Assembly: GCF_001463765.1 (NCBI RefSeq)
Contig: NZ_BBWK01000017.1
Span: 80,435 to 144,434, forward strand
Source: Aureimonas sp. AU4
Lineage (GTDB): Bacteria > Pseudomonadota > Alphaproteobacteria > Rhizobiales > Rhizobiaceae
Length of the DNA: 64,000 nucleotides
Direction of reading: 5' to 3'
Made by a program: the position numbers and the translations under genes. The notes under the pieces were generated by a model. That model saw only the letters and a program-made list of their open reading frames with translations, had not been told where the DNA came from and did not search any database. This document shows, one piece after another, positions 54,818 through 63,073 of the stretch; within the stretch, counting starts at the first letter, position 1; every line of letters starts with the position of its first letter.

Positions 54818-55903
54818 TCAGGACGCCGGGGCGAAGCGGGCGTCCCAGCGCCGCGCGAAGGGCGTGACGGCGAACCAGATCAGCGCGGTCACGGCGAAGG
54901 AGGCGTAGGCATCCACGGCGTAGTGCCAGCCGAGATGGATGGAGCCGAGGAAGACGAGGATCATGTGCACGACCAGCCAAGGCCTCAGCCGGGGATGAAG
55001 GTCGCGCGCGGCCAGGACCATCAGGAGCGCCATGGCGTTGTGCAGGCTCGGCATGGCCGAGATGCCGAAATCTCCGCTTCCGCTTCGGTAGTCCGCCCAC
55101 AGCATGTCCTGCACGTCGAGCGCCCAGAGAGGGAACCGGGTCCCGGCCTCGTGCAGGTAGGCCATCAGCCCCGCATAGGGGTTTTCGCCCGCGGCCACGA
55201 AGCCGAAATAGCAGGGACCGGCCGACGAGAAGACGAGCGCGAGAAGGCTGCCGGCGACCATCCAGGTCAGGAAGAAGGCGAGGAAGAAGCGGGTACGCCC
55301 GCGCTCGCCGGCCGGCCTCACCGCGAAGGCGAAGAACATGCACCACATGAAGAAGAACCACATGTTGTAGTTCACGTTGATCACGAACGTGACCAGCGGC
55401 CAGCCGAGAACCGGCTGAAGCCATTCCCAGGGCTGGCGGCCGAAATGCAGGGTCCGGTCCATCTCGGCGAAGGCGGCGTCCCAGTGGAAGCCGCCCGCCA
55501 AGGCCGGAATGCCACCCTTGAACTGGGTGAAGCAGAAGATGAAGACCGAAGTGGTGAAGGCCAGGGGGATCCAGCGCGACCACAGGCCAGACCGCAATCC
55601 CTCGCCGGCATCGGCGGCGAGTTGCCGGATCGGGCTGACGGGGTGGAGCCGCGTGACATAGACCACCAGGCGCAGGACGACGGCGGTCGCGAGGAACAGG
55701 GCGACGAACTGGACGCCCTGCTCGGCCAGCGGCCTCATCCAGTCGAGCAAGCGGGCGCCGATCAGGGGCCAGACGATCGCGGCATAGGACAGAATCAGGA
55801 CGTGGATGGGTGCGTCGCGCCGCAGGTCCGCGCGCAGGAGGTTTCGCTCCAGACGAAATCCGGCGTTTCCGCCGAGGGTCGGGGCTGAGGACGCTGGCAT
55901 CAT
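54818..55903 (-). CDS. PAP2-superfamily membrane protein (Aur1/IPC synthase-like)
   Basis: The 361-aa protein has six or more membrane segments and the PAP2 catalytic parts: SAMPSLHNAMALLM near residue 281 and GSIHLGWHYAVDAYAS near residue 324 (motifs PSxH and HYxxDxxA). Such proteins dephosphorylate or transfer lipid phosphates at the outer face of the inner membrane. Its build, with a long N-terminal part and the paired PSLHN/HYAVD motifs, resembles the inositol phosphorylceramide synthase (PAP2_3) group, but the substrate is unknown. The start is ATG 55903 (a second ATG follows at once) after GGAAGG. An operator-like inverted repeat lies 65 bp upstream. Confidence 0.85.
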   Translation of the reverse strand: MMPASSAPTLGGNAGFRLERNLLRADLRRDAPIHVLILSYAAIVWPLIGARLLDWMRPLAEQGVQFVALFLATAVVLRLVVYVTRLHPVSPIRQLAADAGEGLRSGLWSRWIPLAFTTSVFIFCFTQFKGGIPALAGGFHWDAAFAEMDRTLHFGRQPWEWLQPVLGWPLVTFVINVNYNMWFFFMWCMFFAFAVRPAGERGRTRFFLAFFLTWMVAGSLLALVFSSAGPCYFGFVAAGENPYAGLMAYLHEAGTRFPLWALDVQDMLWADYRSGSGDFGISAMPSLHNAMALLMVLAARDLHPRLRPWLVVHMILVFLGSIHLGWHYAVDAYASFAVTALIWFAVTPFARRWDARFAPAS

Positions 55904-55967
55904 GGTCGTGGCGCCTTCCGGACCGAGCGGGCAACGCGGCGACCTTTCCACGGCGGGTCTCAAGAAA

Positions 55968-55998
55968 GTGTTCGCGACCCTTACGATATCGCGAACAC
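55968..55998. promoter_or_regulatory. Perfect inverted repeat, operator-like, upstream of the PAP2 gene
   Basis: GTGTTCGCGA (55968-55977) and TCGCGAACAC (55989-55998) are exact inverted repeats 11 bases apart. A further half-site (GTTCGC at 55999-56004 on the plus strand) is adjacent, so three GCGAAC boxes occur in 37 bp. The spacing suits a dimeric repressor such as a TetR-type protein. It lies in the 107-bp gap between the SDR and PAP2 genes. Confidence 0.5.
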
Positions 55999-56010
55999 GT
56001 TCGCTTGTTC

Positions 56011-56808
56011 TCAGTTCTGAACGGCCTGGACCGATCCGCCGTCGACGCGGATGTTGGAGCCGTTGATGAAGGAGGCGCGATCCGAGACCAGGAGCGCGAT
56101 GGCGGCCGCCACCTCGTCGGCCTCGCCGCGACGCTTCTGGACGATGCCGGGCCGCTCCTCCTCCAGGAAGGTGCGGATCGCCTCGTCGAAGGAGACGCCC
56201 TTTTCCTTGGCGCGCTTGTGCATCATCTCGTCGGTCATGTCGGTGGCGATGAAGGCGGGCGAGACCGTGTTGCACAGGACGCCGTCGGCCGCCGCACGGT
56301 AGGACAGGCCCTTCACGAAGGCGGCGAGCGCGGCCTTGGCGGTGTTGTAGGTCGCCTCCTCCCAGTAGGGCTGGGTGGCGTTCTCCGAGACCACCGCGAC
56401 GAAGCGGCCCCAGCCGCCTTTCTTCATCAGGGGAAGCGTGGCGCGCGCCACGCGCACCGCGGAAAGGAAGTCGTTCTGGTAGGCTTCGAGATAGTCCTCG
56501 TCGCGCATCTCCAGCGGGTCGCCCTTGCTCCCCGTGATGCCGCTCGTGTGGATCGCGATGTCGACCGTGCCGAAGCGCTCCACCGCCTGCCGCACCACGG
56601 CGTCGACCTCGGCGCCCAAGGTCATGTCGGCGCCCACCGCGAAGGCCTCGGTGCCGAGTTGCAGCACCTCCTCCTCGATGCCCTTGACGTCCTTGTCGGT
56701 GAGGACGAGGCGCACGCCCTCGTCGGCGAGAATCTTGGCGACCGCCCAGCCCATGCCGCCCGACGCGCCCGTGATGAGGGCGGTGCGTCCCTTGATGCGT
56801 AGATCCAT
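56011..56808 (-). CDS. SDR family NAD(P)-dependent oxidoreductase
   Basis: The 265-aa protein has the Rossmann motif TGASGGMGWAVAK (TGxxxGxG), the NAD-ribose region and the catalytic YNTAKAALAAF (YxxxK), with a Ser 13 residues before the Tyr (VVSENATQ). The C-terminal NGSNIRVDGGSV is the usual SDR ending. Asp in LTDKD after the second strand suggests NAD+ preference. The substrate cannot be predicted. It is on the minus strand upstream of the PAP2 gene, separated by the inverted repeat, and divergent from rsmE. Confidence 0.9.
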   Translation of the reverse strand: MDLRIKGRTALITGASGGMGWAVAKILADEGVRLVLTDKDVKGIEEEVLQLGTEAFAVGADMTLGAEVDAVVRQAVERFGTVDIAIHTSGITGSKGDPLEMRDEDYLEAYQNDFLSAVRVARATLPLMKKGGWGRFVAVVSENATQPYWEEATYNTAKAALAAFVKGLSYRAAADGVLCNTVSPAFIATDMTDEMMHKRAKEKGVSFDEAIRTFLEEERPGIVQKRRGEADEVAAAIALLVSDRASFINGSNIRVDGGSVQAVQN

Positions 56809-56995
56809 TCGTCCGGTTCCCGTGTCCCTGCCCGTCGCCCGGCCGCGCGAGGCCCATGGCGCGCTCCCTGGAAAGCGGGCGCGCCGCCCCTAGAAAAGCG
56901 GTCGTGCGGGCGGTACCCCCGATGGGCACCGCGTCGCGGTTCGCGGGCGCAACGGGAGCGCCGCCCAAAGGTTTCCCGGCAGCTGGCGAGACGAA

Positions 56996-57742
56996 ATGCC
57001 CGACTACGAATTCAGGGGAACGCGCCTCTTCCTCGAGGCGGACCTCGCGGCCGGGGCCGAGGTCGAGGCGGATGCGGACCAGACCAACTACCTCCTGAAC
57101 GTCCTGCGCCTGGAGGACGGCGCGGGGATCCTCGTCTTCAACGGGCGCGAGGGCGAATGGCGTGCCCGGCTGCGCCGCGAGGGCAAGCGGCGCTTGCGGG
57201 TCGTGGTCGAGGCGCCGACCCGCCCCCAGCCCGCGGCGCCCGACCTCGTCTACCTCTTCGCGCCCCTGAAGTCGGCTCGCCTCGACTACACGATCCAGAA
57301 GGCCGTGGAGATGGGGGCGGGCCTCCTCCAGCCGGTTCAGACGCAGCACACGCAGGCGCCGCGCTTCAACGCCGAGCGAGCGCGCGCCAACGCCGTCGAG
57401 GCCGCCGAGCAGTGCGGCGTCCTCCATGTGCCGGAATGCCGCGAGATGCGGCGGCTCGACGCGGTGCTGGCGCAGTGGGACGCGTCGCGAACGCTCCTGT
57501 TCTGCGACGAGCGGGCGGCGAGCGCCTCGCCGCTCGACCTTCTCGCTCCGCTCGCGGGCCGGCCGCTCGCGCTCCTGATCGGCCCCGAGGGCGGGTTCTC
57601 GGACGGGGAACGGGCCATGCTTCTCGCCCTTCCCTTCACGCGCGCCATCTCGCTCGGGCCCCGCATCCTGCGGGCGGACACGGCGGCGGTGGCCGCGCTC
57701 GCCGTGGTGCAGGCGGCGGCCGGCGACTGGCGAGACGGCTGA
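56996..57742 (+). CDS. rsmE: 16S rRNA (uracil(1498)-N(3))-methyltransferase
   Basis: RsmE is a SPOUT-class enzyme methylating U1498 of 16S rRNA. The 248-aa product has an N-terminal PUA-like domain ([19 protein letters not shown]), [32 protein letters not shown], and the knotted SAM site [13 protein letters not shown] and [13 protein letters not shown]. Motifs and length are normal. It starts 187 bp from the divergent SDR gene and is followed after 128 bp by gshA, an arrangement common in the order. Confidence 0.95.
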   Translation: MPDYEFRGTRLFLEADLAAGAEVEADADQTNYLLNVLRLEDGAGILVFNGREGEWRARLRREGKRRLRVVVEAPTRPQPAAPDLVYLFAPLKSARLDYTIQKAVEMGAGLLQPVQTQHTQAPRFNAERARANAVEAAEQCGVLHVPECREMRRLDAVLAQWDASRTLLFCDERAASASPLDLLAPLAGRPLALLIGPEGGFSDGERAMLLALPFTRAISLGPRILRADTAAVAALAVVQAAAGDWRDG

Positions 57743-57870
57743 CCCCCATGCGCGACCGCACCGTTCGGCGGACCGGCCCTTGCGCGAGGGGCGGAATCGC
57801 CGCAGACACCCATTCCGCCGTCCGGCTCCGCCGGCGCTGACCTCGACAGTTCTTCCGGCCGGAGCTTCCC

Positions 57871-59244
57871 ATGGCGCGCGACACCAGCGACCTGACGCCC
57901 ATCCAAGCGATCGACGAGCTCGTCGAGCATATCCGCTCGGGCGAGCGGCCGCCGTCCGAGTTCCGGATCGGCACGGAGCACGAGAAGTTCCCGTTCCGGC
58001 CCGCCGACCTTTCGCCCGTTCCCTACGAGGGCGAGGCCGGCATCCGGGCGCTTTTGGAGGGGATGCAGGCGGAGACCGGCTGGGAGCCGATCCTCGACGA
58101 GGGGCGCATCATCGGCCTGGCCGGCGGCGCGGGCGAGGGCGCGATCTCGCTGGAGCCGGGCGGCCAGTTCGAGTTGTCGGGCGCCCCGCTGGAGACGATC
58201 CACGAGACCTGTGCGGAATCGAACCGGCACCTTGCCCAGGCGCGACGCGTCGCCGAGCCGCTCGGCATGCACTTCCTCGGCCTCGGCTCCAGCCCGCTCT
58301 GGCGTCTCGACGAGACGCCGCGCATGCCCAAGTCGCGCTACGCCATCATGGAGCGCTACATGCCGCGCGTCGGCACGCGCGGGCTCGACATGATGTTCCG
58401 CACCACCACGATCCAGGTGAATCTCGACTTCTCCTCGGAGCGCGACATGGCGCGCAAGATGGCGGTCTCGCTGCGCCTGCAGCCCGTCGCCTCGGCGCTG
58501 TTCGCCAACTCCCCCTTCACCGACGGCGCGCCCAACGGCGAGCAGTCGTGGCGCTGCGGCGTGTGGCGCGACGTCGACAACCAGCGCTCGGGCCTGCTTC
58601 CGGCCGCGTTCGAGCCTGGCTTCGGCTACCGCGACTACGTGGACTGGGCGCTTGACGTGCCGATGTACTTCGTGACGCGCGAGGGGCGCTACCACGACTG
58701 CACCGACATCACCTTCCGCCAGTTCCTCGACGGGGCGGGACAGGGCCGCTTCCCCCATCCCGAGCCGACGCACGGCGACTGGACCAACCATCTCTCCACG
58801 CTCTTCCCGGACGTGCGCCTCAAGCGCTTCCTGGAGATGCGCGGCGCCGACGGCGGCCCCTGGCGCGACATCTGCGCCCTGCCGGCCTTCTGGGTCGGCC
58901 TTCTCTACGACGAGGACGCGCTGGCGGAGGCCGAGGCGATGACGCGGGACTGGGGCTTCGAGGAGGTGGCGGCGCTGCGCGCGGCGGTGCCCGAAAAGGG
59001 GCTGGACGCCCCCTTCCGCGCCGGCACGGCGCTGGATCTGGCGCGCCGGGCGCTCGCCATCTCGCGCGGCGGTCTCGAGCGGCGCAAGCGGCTTAACGCC
59101 GAAGGGCTCGACGAGACGATCTTCCTCGGGCCGCTCGAGGACACGGCCGCGCGCGGGACGACGCCCGCGCAGGAGCTCCTGCGCCGGTTCGAGGGGCCCT
59201 GGGAGCGGCGCATGGAACCCCTGTTCCGCCACCTCACCTACTGA
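57871..59244 (+). CDS. gshA: Glutamate--cysteine ligase (plant/alphaproteobacterial type)
   Basis: The enzyme joins glutamate and cysteine with ATP, the first step of glutathione synthesis. The 457-aa protein has the GCS2-type active-site block FRIGTEHEKFPF, GEGAISLEPGGQFELSGAP and TTTIQVNLDFSSERDM, as in the plant and rhizobial group rather than enterobacterial GshA. Two Cys residues (near 239 and 260) could be redox-relevant, as in plant enzymes, but this is speculative. The ATG follows a CCGGAG ribosome site. Confidence 0.94.
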   Translation: MARDTSDLTPIQAIDELVEHIRSGERPPSEFRIGTEHEKFPFRPADLSPVPYEGEAGIRALLEGMQAETGWEPILDEGRIIGLAGGAGEGAISLEPGGQFELSGAPLETIHETCAESNRHLAQARRVAEPLGMHFLGLGSSPLWRLDETPRMPKSRYAIMERYMPRVGTRGLDMMFRTTTIQVNLDFSSERDMARKMAVSLRLQPVASALFANSPFTDGAPNGEQSWRCGVWRDVDNQRSGLLPAAFEPGFGYRDYVDWALDVPMYFVTREGRYHDCTDITFRQFLDGAGQGRFPHPEPTHGDWTNHLSTLFPDVRLKRFLEMRGADGGPWRDICALPAFWVGLLYDEDALAEAEAMTRDWGFEEVAALRAAVPEKGLDAPFRAGTALDLARRALAISRGGLERRKRLNAEGLDETIFLGPLEDTAARGTTPAQELLRRFEGPWERRMEPLFRHLTY

Positions 59245-59344
59245 TCGGCGGCCGTCCCGCCATCTGATCCGCCATTCGCCCTTGGCAGCGGGCCGTGCTT
59301 GGCCCCACACTCGGCTTCCACCATGCAGGGAGGCCCCGAGACCC

Positions 59345-60133
59345 ATGCCCGACTTCTTCGACTGGCTGAGCGCCGCCGACGCGGGACAGGCGACCGACCG
59401 CCTGGCGGAGCGCTTCCGGCTGAGCCAGGAGGAGATGCGCGCCACGACCGACGCGCTGGTGCCCGCCTTCATGCTGGGCCTGCGCCGCGCCATGGGCGAT
59501 CCGGAGGCCTGGGCCGGCGTCACGCAGGCGGCCCAGGCCTTCGTGCCGGGCACGGGCGCCCTTCCTTCCGCGGCCGACGGCCGGCGCCTCCTCGACGCCC
59601 TGTTCGGCTCCGAGCTTTCGGAAGCGGTGGCGCGGCGCGTTTCCGCCCTGACCGGCCAGACGCCGGACGCCATCCAGACCATGATGCCCGCGCTCGGCGC
59701 GCTGACGATCCAGTCCATGCTTGGCATGGCGGGCCGCCATTACCCGACCGACAACGCGGGACAGGCGCTGGCCGAGGCGCTGAAGCGCTCGGCGGCGGCG
59801 GTGGAAGCCTTCAACCGGCCCTCGGGAAGCCAGCCCGCCGCCGGCACCATGCCCTTCTTCGCCGATGCGATGCGCATGGGGCTTCCCTGGATGAGCTGGC
59901 CGGGCATGGCGGGCGGCGGCGGCGCGCCGCCGGCCGACCCCTTCGCCATGTTCGCGGGCCTGTTCCAGCCTCCCCTGCCCAAGGGCCGGCCCGAATCGCC
60001 CCCGCCGCGCGCCGCCTCCCCGTCCCCGTCCTCGTTCTGGGACATGATGTCGGACGCCCAGGCCGCGCAGGCCGAGGCGGTGCGCGAGATGATGGCTCTC
60101 TTCCAGCGCTTCGAGAAGTCATCCAAGACTTGA
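59345..60133 (+). CDS. DUF937 family hypothetical protein (262 aa)
   Basis: The sequence from about residue 15 to 140 fits DUF937 (YidB-like): LFGSELSEAVARRVSALTG followed by AIQTMMPALGALTIQSMLG. The second half is Pro/Gly/Met-rich and low in complexity, ending in an alpha-helical stretch (MSDAQAAQAEAVREMMALFQRF). It is a soluble protein of unknown function. The ATG at 59345 has a GGGAGG ribosome site, which decides against an earlier in-frame start. It lies 100 bp after gshA and 123 bp before the corC-like gene, all plus strand. Confidence 0.75.
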   Translation: MPDFFDWLSAADAGQATDRLAERFRLSQEEMRATTDALVPAFMLGLRRAMGDPEAWAGVTQAAQAFVPGTGALPSAADGRRLLDALFGSELSEAVARRVSALTGQTPDAIQTMMPALGALTIQSMLGMAGRHYPTDNAGQALAEALKRSAAAVEAFNRPSGSQPAAGTMPFFADAMRMGLPWMSWPGMAGGGGAPPADPFAMFAGLFQPPLPKGRPESPPPRAASPSPSSFWDMMSDAQAAQAEAVREMMALFQRFEKSSKT

Positions 60134-60256
60134 TGGGAACCGGCGCCCGCCCGGTCAACGAAAGTTTCGGCTCCGGCCCCATGGAGTGAAGGCAAGCCAG
60201 ACCCTATACTGCGACCCACTGAAACAGGGGGCCGCAGTCGTCCCCACGGACACCGG

Positions 60257-61573
60257 ATGCTGATCTTCAACCTTCTGATCGTCGTTTTCCTGATTCTTCT
60301 GAACGGGTTCTTTGCAATGTCGGAACTGGCGGTGGTTTCCTCCCGCCGCATCCGGCTCCAGCAGATGGCGCAGAACGGGCGGAGAGGGGCGAACGCCGCC
60401 CTGAAGCTGGTGGAGGATCCCACCGGCTTCCTGTCCACGGTCCAGATCGGCATCACGCTCGTCGGCATCTTCGCCGGCGCCTACGGCGGCTCGGTCTTCT
60501 CGGATCCGGTCGCCGGCCTTCTCCGGTCGGCGGGCGTTCCCGCCACCTCGGCGGAGACCGTCGCCTTCACGCTGGTGGTGGTGCTCATCACCTACTTCTC
60601 GCTGATCCTCGGCGAGCTCGTTCCCAAGCGCTTCGCGCTCGCCCATCCCGAGGGCATCGCCTGCTTCGTCGCGCCCTTCATGCGCTTCCTGTCGGTGATC
60701 GGCGCGCCGGTCGTGTGGTTCCTGCGCGTGTCCACCGAGGCCGTCGGCAAGCTCGTGGGCGCCAACGCCGCCACCGAGAACTCGGTCACCGAGGAGGAGG
60801 TCAAGGCGATGATCGCCGAGGGCACCGAATCGGGCGTCTTCGAGGAGAAGGAGCGCGAGATGCTGGAAGGCGTCCTGCGCATCGCCGACCGCAACGCGCG
60901 CTCCATCATGGTGCCGCGCCCGGACGTCTCATGGGTCTCGCTCGCCGACGACCCGATCGCGATCCTCGACGAGATCCATACGAGCGGCCACTCGCGCTTT
61001 CCGGTTGCCAACGAGGACATCGACGACCTGGTGGGCGTCGTCCAGGCCAAGGAACTGCTCGACCAGTACCGGCGCACGGGCTCGATCGACATCCGCGCCG
61101 CGGTGCGCGAGCCGCTCTACGTCAACGAGACCATGCCCGTGCTCAAGCTTCTGGAGCGCTTCCGCACGGCCAACATCCACATGGCGATCGTGCTCGACGA
61201 GTACGGCTCCTTCGAGGGCCTGGTGACGCCGACCGACATCCTGGCCGCCATCTCGGGCGCGCTGCCCGAGGGTTCGGACGACGAATACGCCGTGACGCGC
61301 CGCGAGGACGGCTCCTACCTCATCGACGGCGGCATGCCGATCGACGACGTCGAGCGCGCGCTCGGCAACGCCAACCTGCCCGAGGAGCGCGACTACGAGA
61401 CGCTGGCGGGCTTCATCCTCGACCAGTTCGGCCACATTCCCGAGGCCGGCGAGGCAATCCGCTACGGCCACTGGCGCTTCGAGGTCGTGGACCTCGACGG
61501 CCGGCGCATCGACAAGGTGCTGGCGACCTACACCGACACGCAGGCCGCCGAGACCGTGTCGGAAGAGGCCTGA
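60257..61573 (+). CDS. CNNM/CorC-HlyC type hemolysin-family protein
   Basis: The 438-aa protein has an N-terminal DUF21/CNNM membrane domain with about four segments (LIFNLLIVVFLILLNGFFAMSELA, then SLILGELVPKRFAL), a CBS pair region starting near RNARSIMVPRPDVSWV, and a C-terminal CorC/HlyC domain (DEYGSFEGLVTPTDIL). Such proteins are linked to magnesium or cobalt export; the hemolysin label is historical. The ATG is at 60257. A 20-bp perfect hairpin follows the stop. Confidence 0.92.
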   Translation: MLIFNLLIVVFLILLNGFFAMSELAVVSSRRIRLQQMAQNGRRGANAALKLVEDPTGFLSTVQIGITLVGIFAGAYGGSVFSDPVAGLLRSAGVPATSAETVAFTLVVVLITYFSLILGELVPKRFALAHPEGIACFVAPFMRFLSVIGAPVVWFLRVSTEAVGKLVGANAATENSVTEEEVKAMIAEGTESGVFEEKEREMLEGVLRIADRNARSIMVPRPDVSWVSLADDPIAILDEIHTSGHSRFPVANEDIDDLVGVVQAKELLDQYRRTGSIDIRAAVREPLYVNETMPVLKLLERFRTANIHMAIVLDEYGSFEGLVTPTDILAAISGALPEGSDDEYAVTRREDGSYLIDGGMPIDDVERALGNANLPEERDYETLAGFILDQFGHIPEAGEAIRYGHWRFEVVDLDGRRIDKVLATYTDTQAAETVSEEA

Positions 61574-61590
61574 CGGCCTCGCCATCCACA

Positions 61591-61635
61591 TGCGAGGAGG
61601 CCCGCGCCGGTTCACCCGGCGCGGGCCTCCTCGCA
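61591..61635. terminator. Perfect 20-bp hairpin between corC-like and DUF1127 genes
   Basis: TGCGAGGAGGCCCGCGCCGG (61591-61610) pairs without mismatch with the 20 bases at 61616-61635 across a 5-base loop. It lies between two convergent genes. No T tract follows, so it is an atypical but probably effective bidirectional terminator or RNA-end protector. Confidence 0.65.
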
Positions 61636-61649
61636 TCGGACCCCTTGTC

Positions 61650-61931
61650 TCAGGGCCGGCGGACGGGCCGGATCGATGCCCGGTGCTTTCGCGCGCTCAT
61701 CGCCATGCGCAGCGTCGGGTCGTCGCGCCAGTCCGCGTTCAGCGCCGCGTGGACGTCGTCGCGCTTCAGGCCGATGTCGGTCAGGAGGTAGTCCGGCAGT
61801 TCCGCCACGCGGTAGGCCGCGCGCCGGTTGAGAAGGGTGCGGGCCATAGCGCGGGCGACCTGGACGAGGGTGGCGGGCGCGCGCAGCAGCGCGGCGAGGG
61901 AAAGCTCGGAAGCGGACGAGACGAGCGACAT
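61650..61931 (-). CDS. DUF1127 (YjiS-like) small protein (93 aa)
   Basis: The protein has the DUF1127 core NRRAAYRVAELPDYLLTDIGLKRDDV, the basic-aromatic pattern shared by these small alphaproteobacterial proteins; related ones affect RNA turnover and phosphate or carbon balance in Rhodobacter and Agrobacterium. The N-terminal half is helical and hydrophobic without a clear signal peptide. The ATG at 61931 has an AAGGAG ribosome site. It is divergent from the LysR gene with a 194-bp gap; on its strand TTGGTC and TATCTC lie 18 bases apart about 120 bp upstream, a possible promoter. Confidence 0.88.
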   Translation of the reverse strand: MSLVSSASELSLAALLRAPATLVQVARAMARTLLNRRAAYRVAELPDYLLTDIGLKRDDVHAALNADWRDDPTLRMAMSARKHRASIRPVRRP

Positions 61932-62098
61932 GGCCTTGGTTCTCCTTGGGCCGGATGAAACGGGACCGTCTTCGGCAGAGCTTCGCCGGTCCGCCCGGAC
62001 GGGAGATCCGGGAGGTCGGGAGAAGCCGCGTCGGTTGGGCTGATCCTGAGATAGAAGCGCTTGACGGATAAGACCAACGAATGTTTGGAATGGTCCCC

Positions 62099-62113
62099 AT
62101 CAGATACCGTGAT
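62099..62113 (+). promoter_or_regulatory. Possible LysR-type regulator box
   Basis: ATCA (62099-62102) and TGAT (62110-62113) form a dyad of the T-N11-A type, 12 bp before the regulator start. Such boxes are often bound by the adjacent LysR protein; the match is short. Confidence 0.3.
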
Positions 62114-62125
62114 GGATGAACCGCC

Positions 62126-63073
62126 ATGGCGACGCCCCTCGATCTCGACCAGCTCCGCACCTTCGTGGCGATCGTCGACGCCGGGTCCTTCACCCGCGCC
62201 GCCGAGGAGGTGTTCAAGACGCAAAGCGCCGTTTCCATGCAGGTGCGCCGCCTGGAGGAGCGCCTGGGCACCGAGCTCTTCGAGCGCTCGGGGCGGCAGG
62301 TGAAGCTGACCGAGGCCGGCGCGCGGCTCCTCGGCTACGCCCGGCGCATGCTGGTTCTCAGCCAGGAGACGCTGTCGGCCTTCGACGAGGAGACGATCGA
62401 GGGCCACGTGCGCATCGGCCTGCCGGACGACTATGCCGAGCGCTTCCTGCCCGAGATCATGGCACGCTTCGTGCGCTCCAACCCGCGCGTCGAGCTGCAG
62501 ATCGCCTGCGAGACGACGACGAGCCTGATCGAGCATGTCGAGAAGGGCCATCTGGACGTGGCGCTGGTCTGCCCGACGCGCACCAACGCCTGGTCGGAGA
62601 TCGTGCGCACCGAGCCGCTGCACTTCGTCACCTCCGCCGCCCATTCCACCCACGAGGAGCCGGTGCTGCCGCTCGCCATCGGCCGCGTGGACTGCGCTTG
62701 GCGGCAGGAGGGCATCGCGGCGCTGAACCGGATCGGCCGGCCGCACCGCATCCTCTTCACCTCCTGGTCGGCGCAGATCGTGACCTCCGCCGTCCTGGCG
62801 GGGCTGGCCGTCAGCGTCCTGCCGGAATGCGCGCTGCGCCCCGGCATGCGGGTGCTCGGCGAGGCGGACGGCTTCCCGGCCCTGCCCGACGCGCAGATCG
62901 CGGTGATGCTGGGCCGCAACGCCGGCTCGCCGGCGGCCGCCGCCCTCGTCGACCATATCCGCGCCTCGCTGCGCAACCTCGTGACCGAGCCCGGCCAGCC
63001 CATGCCGCGCCTGTCGGCCTCGCTCGCCGCCCGCAATGCGGCGCGGCCGCGCGCGGAGGCCGCCGCATGGTGA
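62126..63073 (+). CDS. LysR family transcriptional regulator
   Basis: The 315-aa protein has the N-terminal winged helix-turn-helix [41 protein letters not shown] (seen in parts; [12 protein letters not shown] is the recognition helix) and a C-terminal effector domain from about residue 95. The co-inducer is unknown. The stop overlaps the xseA start region by 7 bp, so the two may be co-transcribed. A short dyad just before the ATG may serve autoregulation, and DUF1127 is the divergent candidate target. Confidence 0.9.
   Translation: MATPLDLDQLRTFVAIVDAGSFTRAAEEVFKTQSAVSMQVRRLEERLGTELFERSGRQVKLTEAGARLLGYARRMLVLSQETLSAFDEETIEGHVRIGLPDDYAERFLPEIMARFVRSNPRVELQIACETTTSLIEHVEKGHLDVALVCPTRTNAWSEIVRTEPLHFVTSAAHSTHEEPVLPLAIGRVDCAWRQEGIAALNRIGRPHRILFTSWSAQIVTSAVLAGLAVSVLPECALRPGMRVLGEADGFPALPDAQIAVMLGRNAGSPAAAALVDHIRASLRNLVTEPGQPMPRLSASLAARNAARPRAEAAAW

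Noticed and set aside
53235..57427. Very long open frames joining glcD or the PAP2 gene to upstream sequence
   Set aside because: The upstream parts lack any family resemblance and overlap the PAP2, SDR and rsmE genes; strong ribosome sites mark the internal ATG codons.
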